30,693 nt of DNA from FEN-1219 sp036274615 (GTDB lineage Bacteria; Pseudomonadota; Gammaproteobacteria; Steroidobacterales; Rariloculaceae). Each line of letters opens with the position of its first letter. Position 1 is the stretch's first letter. The notes beneath the pieces were generated by a model. It was not told where the DNA came from, did not search any database, and was given only the letters and a program-made list of their open reading frames with translations. Of this stretch, positions 1-7,292 are shown one piece after another. Made by a program: the position numbers and the translations under genes. The stretch covers positions 1 through 30,693 of the forward strand of contig DASUFK010000147.1 in assembly GCA_036274615.1 (NCBI GenBank). Direction: 5' to 3'.

Positions 1-390
1 GATGCGCGCGAGCTCCGCGGCGCCGAACGAGCCGCGGACCTCGAGGACCACGAGCCGCCCCCGTTCGATGCGATGCACGGGCAGGCCGCAGAGCTTGGCG
101 ATGTCGGTGGCCTTCGACGCCCACGGCGAGATCGTGCCGAGGCGCGGCACCACGTAAAAGGCGCGGCGCTGGCCGCCGGAGGGCAGCTCGAGCGGCCCCG
201 AGTCGTAGGAGAGCAGCGCGCGCAACACCTCGAGCTCGCGTTCGCCGAGCGCCCGGTCGACGTGCACGAAGTGCTCGAAGCGCACGGCGGCGTCGGCCAC
301 GGCGGGCACCGCAGCGCGCACCTCGGCGCGGAGCTTGTCGAGCCGGAACGCAGTCGCTGCCGGAGGGCCGGCCAACTGCAACATCGTCAT
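1..390 (-). CDS. purL: Phosphoribosylformylglycinamidine synthase, N-terminal part (cut by window edge)
   Basis: This is the first 130 codons of the large single-chain FGAM synthase. The enzyme makes formylglycinamidine ribonucleotide from FGAR, glutamine and ATP in cytoplasmic purine synthesis. The start of the protein (LQLAGPPAATAFRLDKL) and the block GTISPWASKATDIAKLCGL, followed by RIERG, match the N-terminal PurS-like and linker region of proteobacterial PurL (E. coli has TISPWSSKATDIAHNCGL). The remaining roughly 1,150 residues lie beyond position 1. Two start codons are possible, the ATG at 390 and a second two codons later; neither has a strong ribosome site. It is probably the last of three leftward genes after the DUF1820 and hydrolase genes, 53 bp downstream of the hydrolase stop. 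The identification is based on direct recognition of the conserved block. Confidence 0.93.
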   Translation of the reverse strand, partial: MTMLQLAGPPAATAFRLDKLRAEVRAAVPAVADAAVRFEHFVHVDRALGERELEVLRALLSYDSGPLELPSGGQRRAFYVVPRLGTISPWASKATDIAKLCGLPVHRIERGRLVVLEVRGSFGAAELARI

Positions 391-443
391 GGGTTGGAGA
401 GTTCGCGCGACGTAGGGCAACGCATTTTACCCCATTTGCCTCG

Positions 444-1205
444 TCAGGCGACCTCGAACCACTCCGTCACGGCGTCCTGCGTCGCGAGATGCAGCGGATA
501 GACGGCGCCGTCCAGCGCAGGTCGCAGCGACTCCCGCACCTGCGCCGGGGTGTTGTTGGTTTCGCTCAAGTGCAGCCCCACCACCCACTGCAGCCGGGCG
601 CGATCGAGCTTCGCGAGGAGCTCCGTGGTCTGCGAGTTGTTGAGATGGCCGAAGCGCGACGCCACGCGCGCCTTGAGCGAGTCCGGATACGGGCCCCGCT
701 GGAGCGAGCCCAGGTCGTGGTTGAACTCGATCGCGAGCGCGTCGCTGCCCGCGAGCCGCTCGTGCATGTGCGCCGTCACGTGGCCCGTGTCGGTGAGCAC
801 GGCGAGCCGGCGGCCGCCCGCCGCGAACACGAATTGACACGGCTCGCGCGCGTCGTGCGGCACCGGGAAAGGCTCGATCTTGATCGCGCCGATCTCGAGG
901 GGCCGGTGGGGGCAGAGAGTCTGCACGTTCACGAGCTCGCGGATCGCGCTCGCCGTGCCGGGCGTCATCCAGAGCGGCGTGTTGTAGCGGCGCGCAAACG
1001 TGGCGACGCCCTGAGCGTGATCGCCGTGCTCGTGCGTGACCAGCAGCGCGGTAATGTCGCGCGGGCTCCGGCCGGCCGCGCTCAAGCGCTCCTCCACGAC
1101 CTTGCGGGGCAACCCGCAGTCGACCATGAGCAACGTGGAGCCGAACTCGACGAGCAGCGCGTTACCGCGGCTGCCGCTGCCCAAGGACGCGAACCGGAGC
1201 GTCAC
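444..1205 (-). CDS. MBL-fold metallo-hydrolase, YycJ/WalJ-like
   Basis: The 253-residue cytoplasmic protein has a metallo-beta-lactamase fold. It opens with the SLGSGSRGNALLVE strand typical of the YycJ/WalJ group, has the metal motif H58-E-H60-G-D62-H63, a later metal aspartate in LTDTGH, and a late histidine in GLHLSETNN. Relatives are thought to be metal-dependent phosphodiesterases or exonucleases acting on nucleic acids; the substrate here is unknown. The start is a GTG at 1205. An ATG a little upstream runs into a stop after four codons in another frame, so it does not compete. The gene begins 18 bp after the DUF1820 stop and ends 53 bp before purL, which fits a three-gene operon. Family assignment is firm; the exact activity is inferred. 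Confidence 0.88.
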   Translation of the reverse strand: MTLRFASLGSGSRGNALLVEFGSTLLMVDCGLPRKVVEERLSAAGRSPRDITALLVTHEHGDHAQGVATFARRYNTPLWMTPGTASAIRELVNVQTLCPHRPLEIGAIKIEPFPVPHDAREPCQFVFAAGGRRLAVLTDTGHVTAHMHERLAGSDALAIEFNHDLGSLQRGPYPDSLKARVASRFGHLNNSQTTELLAKLDRARLQWVVGLHLSETNNTPAQVRESLRPALDGAVYPLHLATQDAVTEWFEVA

Positions 1206-1223
1206 TCGCGGGTCATCCGCACG

Positions 1224-1580
1224 TCAGCGTTCGTGGGGGCCGCCCTTCGAGCCCTGTCCGGAGGGCGTGAACATCGGCATGGGGAACTGGGCGACGTTAC
1301 CGCCCTCGGCGCTCGTGATCTTGCCCACGCCCTGCTTCTCCACCTCGTCGATGCGCAGCACATAATGCATCGGCAGGTAGGTCTTCTTGACGCCGGCGAA
1401 TTCGATCTGGAGGCGCTCCTCCGACGGATCCACGACCACGCCCTTGCGCGCGTCGAACACGATTTCTTCGATCTCCACGAAGCCGAACAGCGCCCCCGTC
1501 TGGCTGACGCGGCGGGCGTAGATCTCGTAAACCTTGCCTTGGTTCAAGAAGATGACCTTGTAGATCGGCTTCGGCGGCAT
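1224..1580 (-). CDS. DUF1820 family protein
   Basis: This small soluble protein of 118 residues begins PKPIYKVIFLNQGKVYEIYA and contains EEIVFDARKGVVVDPSEE and YLPMHYVLRIDEVEKQG, the signature blocks of DUF1820. That family is found mainly in Gammaproteobacteria and has no established function. The reading frame is open for 65 more codons upstream, but that extension is basic, unlike the family, and overlaps the promoter region of the divergent FHA gene. The ATG at 1580 gives the usual family length. It is the first gene of the leftward run with the MBL hydrolase and purL, so the 172 bp between it and the FHA gene should hold two divergent promoters. Confidence 0.88.
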   Translation of the reverse strand: MPPKPIYKVIFLNQGKVYEIYARRVSQTGALFGFVEIEEIVFDARKGVVVDPSEERLQIEFAGVKKTYLPMHYVLRIDEVEKQGVGKITSAEGGNVAQFPMPMFTPSGQGSKGGPHER

Positions 1581-1752
1581 CCGCTTCGGGTTCTCAACAA
1601 CTCGGGCGAGCTTAGCACAAGACTTCTGAGACGTTCGTCGCAGATATTCGCGCCAAAACTTACGGTTAGCGCGGTGCGCAGCTAGACTCCGGCACGGGGG
1701 GAGTAGCGACTCGCGCGGGCCCGTGCCCGCGTCCAGGGAAGGCAAATTCGGT

Positions 1753-3168
1753 ATGGCACTGCGCCTGCAAATCACGAGCCGTCACCGCCAAGCGCTCGGC
1801 GACCGCTGCGTCAAGGAGTTCGGCCACGACGGCGGCACGATCGGCCGCTCGCTCGAGAGCGACTGGGTGCTGCCCGACGGTCACCGTTACATCTCGAGCC
1901 GGCACGCGAGCATCGACTATCGGTCGGGCAGCTACTACATCGTCGACACGTCGACGAACGGCGTCTACGTCAACGGCTCCGAGACTCCGGTCGGCCGAGG
2001 CAATCCGCAACGCTTGTTCAACGGCGATCGAGTGCGGCTCGGCGAGTACGAGATGGCCGTCGAGATCGACGAGATCGACAACACCGAGCAGCAGCTCGCC
2101 GACGTGAATCACATCGATCCGGTGGTGCGAGCCCAGCGCGTGCCGCCGCCCGACCCCACCCGCGCGGACCTCGTGCCCGCGCACGAGATCACCGCCGTCG
2201 GCATCGAAGTGCTTATCTCCGAAGAAGCCGACAGCACGGCAGTGCGGCGTGCTCTGAAGCTCGCAGGCGAGAGCCTGCAGCTCGAAGACGACCCCCCTCC
2301 GCCCGCACACGGCCGCGCGAGCCGCGGCCCGCAGCCGCCCAGGCCGAGCGCACCCGCACCTCGGCCGGGCACGGCAGCAAAGCCGAACGGCGCCGCCGCC
2401 AAACCGAACGGCGCGGCGACCGCCAAACCTAACGGCGCGGCGCAGCCCAAGCCGCGAGCGGAGCCGCCGCCCGTGAGCGCGGCCGCGCGCGTCGCGCCCC
2501 CGGCCGTACCGGCGGCCTCACCCTCGCCGGCCGCTTCCCGCGGCGCGGCGACGGGCGCGCTGCTCGACGCGTTCTTCCGCGGCGCCGGGCTCCCGGCGCA
2601 ACGACTCGACGACAAGCAGTCCGAGCAGGCGATGCTGCGGCTCGGTCAGATCGTGCGCGAGGTGATCGTGGGCGTCACCGAGAATCTGCACGTGCGCACC
2701 GACCAGAAAAACGCGCTCAGGATTCCCACCACCACGATCCAGCCGCAGGCCAACAATCCGCTCAAGTTCTCCGCGAGCGTGGAGGAAGCGCTGCACAACC
2801 TCTTGTTCCGCGACGGCAGCGAGTATCTCTCCGGCGTGGAAGCCGTGCGCGAGGTGTTCACCGACATCAAGCAGCACCAGCAGAACCTGCTCGCGGCGAT
2901 GCGCACCGCGGTGGGCGACTACATGGCGCGCCTCGAGCCCGAGGAAATCGAGTCCAAGCTCTCGAACGGCAAGCGCGGCGGGCTGATGAACGCCGCCAAC
3001 AAGCTCAAGTACTGGGATTTCTACCGCGACCTCTATCAGCTGGTGATGCAGGGCCCGGCGGGCGAGCTCCCGCAGCAGATGATCGAGGAGCTCGCACGAG
3101 CTTACGAGTTCGAGTCGGCGCGCGCGGCCGGAGCGGCGGCGCGCAAGCCGCAAGCCACGAACGGTTGA
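1753..3168 (+). CDS. FHA-domain protein with type VI secretion TagH-type C-terminal domain
   Basis: The 471-residue protein has three parts. Residues about 1-105 form a forkhead-associated domain with the phosphothreonine-binding residues in place: G31-R32, S48-S49-R50-H51 and T68-N69-G70. Residues about 160-265 are a low-complexity Ala/Pro linker with a KPNGA motif repeated three times. The last 200 residues contain NNPLKFSASVEEAL and a helical region (KYWDFYRDLYQ) that I recognise as the T6SS-associated FHA C-terminal domain. In known systems such a protein (Fha1/TagH) is phosphorylated by PpkA and dephosphorylated by PppA to switch the secretion machine on and off. A kinase and a PP2C phosphatase lie right next door, facing it. 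The ATG at 1753 follows an AGGGAAGG ribosome site; ten extra codons upstream are unlikely. No T6SS structural gene is visible, so the actual target is open. Confidence 0.87.
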   Translation: MALRLQITSRHRQALGDRCVKEFGHDGGTIGRSLESDWVLPDGHRYISSRHASIDYRSGSYYIVDTSTNGVYVNGSETPVGRGNPQRLFNGDRVRLGEYEMAVEIDEIDNTEQQLADVNHIDPVVRAQRVPPPDPTRADLVPAHEITAVGIEVLISEEADSTAVRRALKLAGESLQLEDDPPPPAHGRASRGPQPPRPSAPAPRPGTAAKPNGAAAKPNGAATAKPNGAAQPKPRAEPPPVSAAARVAPPAVPAASPSPAASRGAATGALLDAFFRGAGLPAQRLDDKQSEQAMLRLGQIVREVIVGVTENLHVRTDQKNALRIPTTTIQPQANNPLKFSASVEEALHNLLFRDGSEYLSGVEAVREVFTDIKQHQQNLLAAMRTAVGDYMARLEPEEIESKLSNGKRGGLMNAANKLKYWDFYRDLYQLVMQGPAGELPQQMIEELARAYEFESARAAGAAARKPQATNG

Positions 3169-3197
3169 CCGCTGGACAACGCCTCGACGCGCGACCG

Positions 3198-4019
3198 CTA
3201 TTTGCGAGCGCGAAACAGAACCACGGTGAGATCGTCGGGCTTGCACGGCTGGTCGGCGGCGCCCTCCCCGCTCATTCGCGCGCGCACGCGCTCCACGAGC
3301 CGATCGGCCGCGTCGCCGAGCGGTCCGCTGCGAATCGTGTCGACGATCTCGTCGATGAACAGGTTGTCGAAGAGCCCGTCGCTCGCGAGCAGCACCGTAT
3401 CGTGAACCGCCAGCGAAAGCGCGGGGCCGACTTCGACGCGCATGTCGGGTGAGCCCACCACGTTGAAGAGCACGTGCCGTTGATCGTGCTGCACGGCCTC
3501 ATCCTCGTCGAGGAGGCCCGCCTCGACGGCGAAGCCCGTCGGCGAATGCGGCACGATTCGATGCTTGATGCGTCCGCGCTGGCCCACCGCCACGAGCTCC
3601 GAATCCCCGACGTGGTAGCTGCGTAAGCGCTTCGCGTCGAGCTCGGCGATCACCACGGTGGTGGCCGCGCCGCGTGCGAGTCCGAGCACGGTCTTGTTCG
3701 CCGCCTCTACCGCGTCCAGGATCGCGGGCCTGAGCTGCGGCGTGTCGGCGGGCAGCTTGCGGAGCACGCGGCTCAGCATCTGCACGGTAGCGTTCGACGC
3801 CTCGCGTCCCGCCGGCGTGCCGCCGACGCCGTCGGCCACCGCGAGCACGAGCGAGCCGTCGCCCACCTGGATGACGGCGGCGGCGTCCTCGTTCGGCGTG
3901 TCCTTGTCGGGCGCGCGTAGGCTGCGCACGCACACCTGGCCCTGCGGCAGCGAGTGCTCGCCGCTCTCGGCATCGTGCTCGCCCAAATAGAGTCGAACCA
4001 GAGCGCCTCCCGAGCTCAT
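3198..4019 (-). CDS. PP2C-type Ser/Thr protein phosphatase (PppA-like)
   Basis: This 273-residue cytoplasmic phosphatase has the metal-binding motifs of the PPM/PP2C family in order: NEDA near residue 43, AVADGVGG near 60, HVGDSELV, LLASDGLFDN, and PDDLTVVLF near the C-terminus. Such enzymes use two Mn/Mg ions to remove phosphate from serine and threonine. It starts at an ATG 25 bp after the kinase stop, so the two are probably one transcript with kinase first. The FHA gene converges on it with a 29-bp gap. The set matches the PpkA/PppA/Fha phosphorylation switch of type VI secretion. The open frame extends upstream into the kinase gene, but that extension is an arginine-rich shadow and was left out. 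Confidence 0.9.
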   Translation of the reverse strand: MSSGGALVRLYLGEHDAESGEHSLPQGQVCVRSLRAPDKDTPNEDAAAVIQVGDGSLVLAVADGVGGTPAGREASNATVQMLSRVLRKLPADTPQLRPAILDAVEAANKTVLGLARGAATTVVIAELDAKRLRSYHVGDSELVAVGQRGRIKHRIVPHSPTGFAVEAGLLDEDEAVQHDQRHVLFNVVGSPDMRVEVGPALSLAVHDTVLLASDGLFDNLFIDEIVDTIRSGPLGDAADRLVERVRARMSGEGAADQPCKPDDLTVVLFRARK

Positions 4020-4044
4020 TGCGCTCGACTCGGCGCGCGCGGGC

Positions 4045-5340
4045 TCATGCCTCGAGCGCCTTCGTGCACCACGGGCAATGGTGCCAATAGTTCGCGTCGA
4101 CGCCCCAACGGCAGTGCGGGCAGCGCGCCTCGCTGCCGGGGAGCTTCCAGGGACGTTTAGTTTTGGCACGGCACCACGGACAGTAGCGCATGAACGGCAT
4201 CTGCGGCCCGCGGCATCTCTCATTTCGGCACTTCGCGCTGTAGCGCCGGTCGGCGTAACGGCGCGTCGTCTCGACTTCGAAGCCCGGGCCGTAGCACGAC
4301 GGACAATAGTGCCAGTCGAGCTTCACGCCGCGGTGACAGCGCGGGCATTCGGCGCGTTCGCGGCGGCTCGCGTGACGGTCGAGCGGCGGCTCGGTGCCGC
4401 ACCACGGACACGCCTGCATGAATTCGGCGACCGGCCCCGAGCACTGCCGGCACTCGTAGCGCGTATCGAGCGCCTTACGGTACTTGCGCTGGAATTGGCG
4501 AAACAGCACCGTCTGCCACTCCGGCGGATCGTCGGCCGCGCCCGCACGCCGCGCCGAGCGCTTTTTCTTCGCGGCCCCGTTGCGCACTCTGCGGAGCTCG
4601 CGATACATCGTCACGGCATTGCGGTAGCGATTCTCCGGACGCACCTCGATGGCGCGACGCAACCAGTCGACCAGCTTCGGCTTGAGCTTGGAGCGCACCC
4701 GCTTGATGCCGCGAGGCGGCCAGTCGTACGGCCATTCGGGCAAATGGCCGGACAGTAGCTCGTAGATCACGAGGCCGAGCGAGAAAACGTCAGACTGGAA
4801 CTTCGGCCGGCCCACCGCCTGTTCCGGCGCGATGTAACCCACCGTGCCCGATCCCGAGGCCTTGAGCGTGCGCTGCGCGACCTTGGAGAAACCGAAATCC
4901 GTGAGCTTGAGCTGGTGATCGGAGAACAGGATGAAGTTGTCGGGCTTGATGTCGCAGTGGATCACGTTCTGGCCGTGCGCGTGCGCCACCGCCGCCACGG
5001 CCTGCTCGACCAGGTGCAGCGCCGACTCCGTTCCGAGCCGCCGCTTCATTCGGTTCGACAGCGAGCACTCGCCGAGCGGCATGGCGATCACGAACCGGCC
5101 GTCGATGAACGACGCGTCGCGGATCGGCAAGATGTTCGGGTGCTCCAGCCGCTGCGCGAGCCGGGCCTCGCGCTTGAAGTCGGCGAGGAAGAAGTCGTCC
5201 ATCGAGCTTTCGTGCGGAATCTTGAGCGCGACGTTCACGCCGTGGATCGTGTCGACCGCCTCGTAAACGGACGCGATGGGGCCCTCGGCGAGCCGCCGCT
5301 CGATGCGATATTTACCGACTTTTTGACGGGCCTTGAGCAA
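4045..5340 (-). CDS. Ser/Thr protein kinase with four C-terminal zinc ribbons
   Basis: Residues about 10-250 form a Hanks-type kinase: ATP lysine K40 (VALK), helix-C E58, catalytic loop H128-C-D130-IKPDN, D148-F-G and APE 171-173. Two departures stand out. The catalytic loop is HCD rather than HRD, and the glycine-rich loop (LAEGPIASVY) has lost two of its usual three glycines. No membrane segment is seen. Residues 297-425 hold four pairs of CxxC knuckles (297/300 with 311/314, 332/335 with 346/349, 371/376 with 387/390, 407/410 with 422/425), often written CPWC, suggesting four zinc ribbons. PpkA-like kinases usually end in membrane and periplasmic parts instead. The start is a TTG without a strong ribosome site, chosen because the kinase fold begins right after it. 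It probably phosphorylates the neighbouring FHA protein. Confidence 0.9.
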   Translation of the reverse strand: MLKARQKVGKYRIERRLAEGPIASVYEAVDTIHGVNVALKIPHESSMDDFFLADFKREARLAQRLEHPNILPIRDASFIDGRFVIAMPLGECSLSNRMKRRLGTESALHLVEQAVAAVAHAHGQNVIHCDIKPDNFILFSDHQLKLTDFGFSKVAQRTLKASGSGTVGYIAPEQAVGRPKFQSDVFSLGLVIYELLSGHLPEWPYDWPPRGIKRVRSKLKPKLVDWLRRAIEVRPENRYRNAVTMYRELRRVRNGAAKKKRSARRAGAADDPPEWQTVLFRQFQRKYRKALDTRYECRQCSGPVAEFMQACPWCGTEPPLDRHASRRERAECPRCHRGVKLDWHYCPSCYGPGFEVETTRRYADRRYSAKCRNERCRGPQMPFMRYCPWCRAKTKRPWKLPGSEARCPHCRWGVDANYWHHCPWCTKALEA

Positions 5341-5503
5341 ATTTCGACAGATCGTTCCGCGGGCCGAGAGCCCGGCGGTTCATCCCCGGGCGAGCAATGA
5401 TCCGACGCTGCACAGGCTCGGTCAAATCGGACGAGGCGAGGACCACGTCGCGAATCCGCGCGGAGGGTGCGTGCTAAGATCCGGCGGCGAGCCAGGCGGG
5501 ACC

Positions 5504-6424
5504 ATGCAGCACGACCACGCGCACGCGGCGGAACATCACCACCATCACTCCCACACCGCGAACGAGCGTAGCGTCGCGATCGCTGCTCTGTTGACCGGCA
5601 CCTTCATGCTCGCCGAGATCGTCGGCGGCATCTACTCCGGGTCGCTCGCGCTCCTGGCCGACGCGGGGCACATGCTCACCGACTTCGCGAGCCTGTCGCT
5701 GGCCTGGCTCGGCTTCAGGCTCGCACGCCAGCCCGCCGATTGGCGCCGCACGTACGGATTCGACCGGTTCTCGGTGCTCGTGGCCTTCGTCAACGGCATC
5801 GCCCTGTTCGCGATCGCGGCCTGGATCGTGCTCGAGGCTTCGCGGCGCATCTACAACCCGGTTCAGGTCGTCGGCGGCTTGATGTTCTGGGTCGCGGTGG
5901 CGGGGCTCGTGGTGAACGTGGTCGTATTCTCGATCCTGCGCACCGGCGACGAGCACAATCTCAACATCCGCGCTGCCGTGCTGCATGTGGTTGGCGACCT
6001 GCTGGGGTCGGTCGCGGCCGTCACGGCGTCGATCGTCATCTACCTCACGGGCTGGATGCCCATCGACCCGCTGCTGTCGGTGGTGGTGGCGCTCATCATC
6101 CTCCGCTCGGCCTGGCGCGTGGTCGCCGACAGCGGCCACATCCTCCTCGAAGGCTCGCCTCCGGGGTTCGACGCGCGGACCCTCAAGGAGGACCTGCGCG
6201 CCGCGCTCCCCTACGTCATCGACGTGCACCACGTGCACGCCTGGTCGATCAGCGAAGAGCGGCCGATGGTCACGCTGCACGCCAACGTGTCGGCCGACAC
6301 GAACTCGTCGACGGCGGTGCGCGAGATCAAAGGGATGCTCGCGCAGCACTTCCGGATCAAGCACGCCACCGTCGAGATCGAATACGGCGACTGCGGCGAC
6401 GGTCCCGGCCACGAGCCCTGCTGA
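5504..6424 (+). CDS. CDF-family cation efflux transporter (Zn/Co/Cd type)
   Basis: The protein has 306 residues with six predicted membrane helices and a soluble C-terminal domain. It starts with a histidine-rich tail (HDHAHAAEHHHHHSHT) and has the transport-site pairs H56/D60 in the second helix (LLADAGHMLTD) and H161/D165 in the fifth (LHVVGDLLGS), the H-x3-D pairs characteristic of zinc exporters such as CzcD and ZitB. It exports divalent metal from the cytoplasm using protons. The ATG at 5504 is preferred because the His-rich tail is the usual family N-terminus; the frame is open further upstream with no plausible sequence. It diverges from the kinase operon (163 bp between) and ends 7 bp before the stop of the converging aldolase gene. 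Confidence 0.94.
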   Translation: MQHDHAHAAEHHHHHSHTANERSVAIAALLTGTFMLAEIVGGIYSGSLALLADAGHMLTDFASLSLAWLGFRLARQPADWRRTYGFDRFSVLVAFVNGIALFAIAAWIVLEASRRIYNPVQVVGGLMFWVAVAGLVVNVVVFSILRTGDEHNLNIRAAVLHVVGDLLGSVAAVTASIVIYLTGWMPIDPLLSVVVALIILRSAWRVVADSGHILLEGSPPGFDARTLKEDLRAALPYVIDVHHVHAWSISEERPMVTLHANVSADTNSSTAVREIKGMLAQHFRIKHATVEIEYGDCGDGPGHEPC

Positions 6425-6431
6425 GCCCGGT

Positions 6432-7274
6432 CTAGACGAGCTCCACGCCCGCCCGCTGGCAGAAGTACTCCCACGCGCGATCGAGCGCGAGCGGCGAGAA
6501 CTGCGTCGCCGACGATTGCTCGATCTCCTCGTCGGACAGCCAGGTTACCGCGCCGAGCTGCCGCGCCTGCATGACCACGTTCGCGTTCACTTGCAGATAG
6601 ATCGCGGTCAGTACCGCGCGCTGGATGCTGGCGCCCGCCACCACGGCCCCGTGGCCGCGCATCAGCGCGCAGGTGTTGGCGCCGAGCGTCTTCGCGAGGT
6701 CGCGTCCCTGGTCGAGCGTGCGCACCAGCATGTCGGTGTCGCCGAACCGGTCGCGGATGTCCCAGACCGGAATCTCGGCACCGATCACGGAGGCCGTGTG
6801 GATCACGGGCTTGAGCGGCGCGCCGGTGATCGTGAACGGCAGCAAGCCGAGCGCGTGGTCGTGGACGACCGAATACACGTCGGGGCGCGCCTCATAGACC
6901 GCGGCGTGGATCATGCGCTCGCCGTAAACGGTGCGGCCGCGCGCATCGACCGCGGCGCCGTCGCGCTCGAATTCCATGAGATCGGCGAGCTCCACGAGCG
7001 CAGGGCTCCGCGAGCGCGCCATCACGAAACGCCGCGGCTCGCGGGGGTGCCGCACGCTCACGTGGCCGAACGCGTCCACCACACCCTCGTTCGCGAGGAT
7101 CCGGTTCGCGGCGACGAGGCGCCGAAATTCCGGCAGCGGCTCGAGCGCACCGTCGCCCGCCGCGGTCTCGCGTCCCTGCTGCGCGCTCGCCGAGCGGCCG
7201 CCGGCCGCGAGGCCCAGCGCGAGCAACGAGTGCCCCAGCATTCGCCTTCTGGACCAGCCGTGTTCTCGTTGCAT
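6432..7274 (-). CDS. Class II aldolase/adducin-type protein with Tat-like signal
   Basis: This 280-residue protein has a class II aldolase fold: GHVSVRHP near residue 70, proposed catalytic E119 in YGER, metal histidines H138 and H140 (VHDHALG) and H208 (MRGHGAVV). Relatives cleave or decarboxylate phosphorylated or organic-acid substrates using zinc. Unusually, the first 31 residues look like an export signal: SRRRML with a twin arginine, a hydrophobic stretch (LLALGLAAGG) and a possible cut after SASA. That suggests a periplasmic enzyme loaded with metal before export. The ATG at 7274 has a GGGAG ribosome site. It starts 18 bp after the FAD oxidase stop, so the two genes are probably co-transcribed. 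The substrate cannot be read from sequence. Confidence 0.87.
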   Translation of the reverse strand: MQREHGWSRRRMLGHSLLALGLAAGGRSASAQQGRETAAGDGALEPLPEFRRLVAANRILANEGVVDAFGHVSVRHPREPRRFVMARSRSPALVELADLMEFERDGAAVDARGRTVYGERMIHAAVYEARPDVYSVVHDHALGLLPFTITGAPLKPVIHTASVIGAEIPVWDIRDRFGDTDMLVRTLDQGRDLAKTLGANTCALMRGHGAVVAGASIQRAVLTAIYLQVNANVVMQARQLGAVTWLSDEEIEQSSATQFSPLALDRAWEYFCQRAGVELV

Positions 7275-7292
7275 GCGTTCTCCCGGCGCCGC

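Noticed and set aside
1581..1775. 65-codon N-terminal extension of the DUF1820 protein
   Set aside because: It overlaps the divergent FHA gene start and does not resemble the family. The ATG at 1580 gives normal length.
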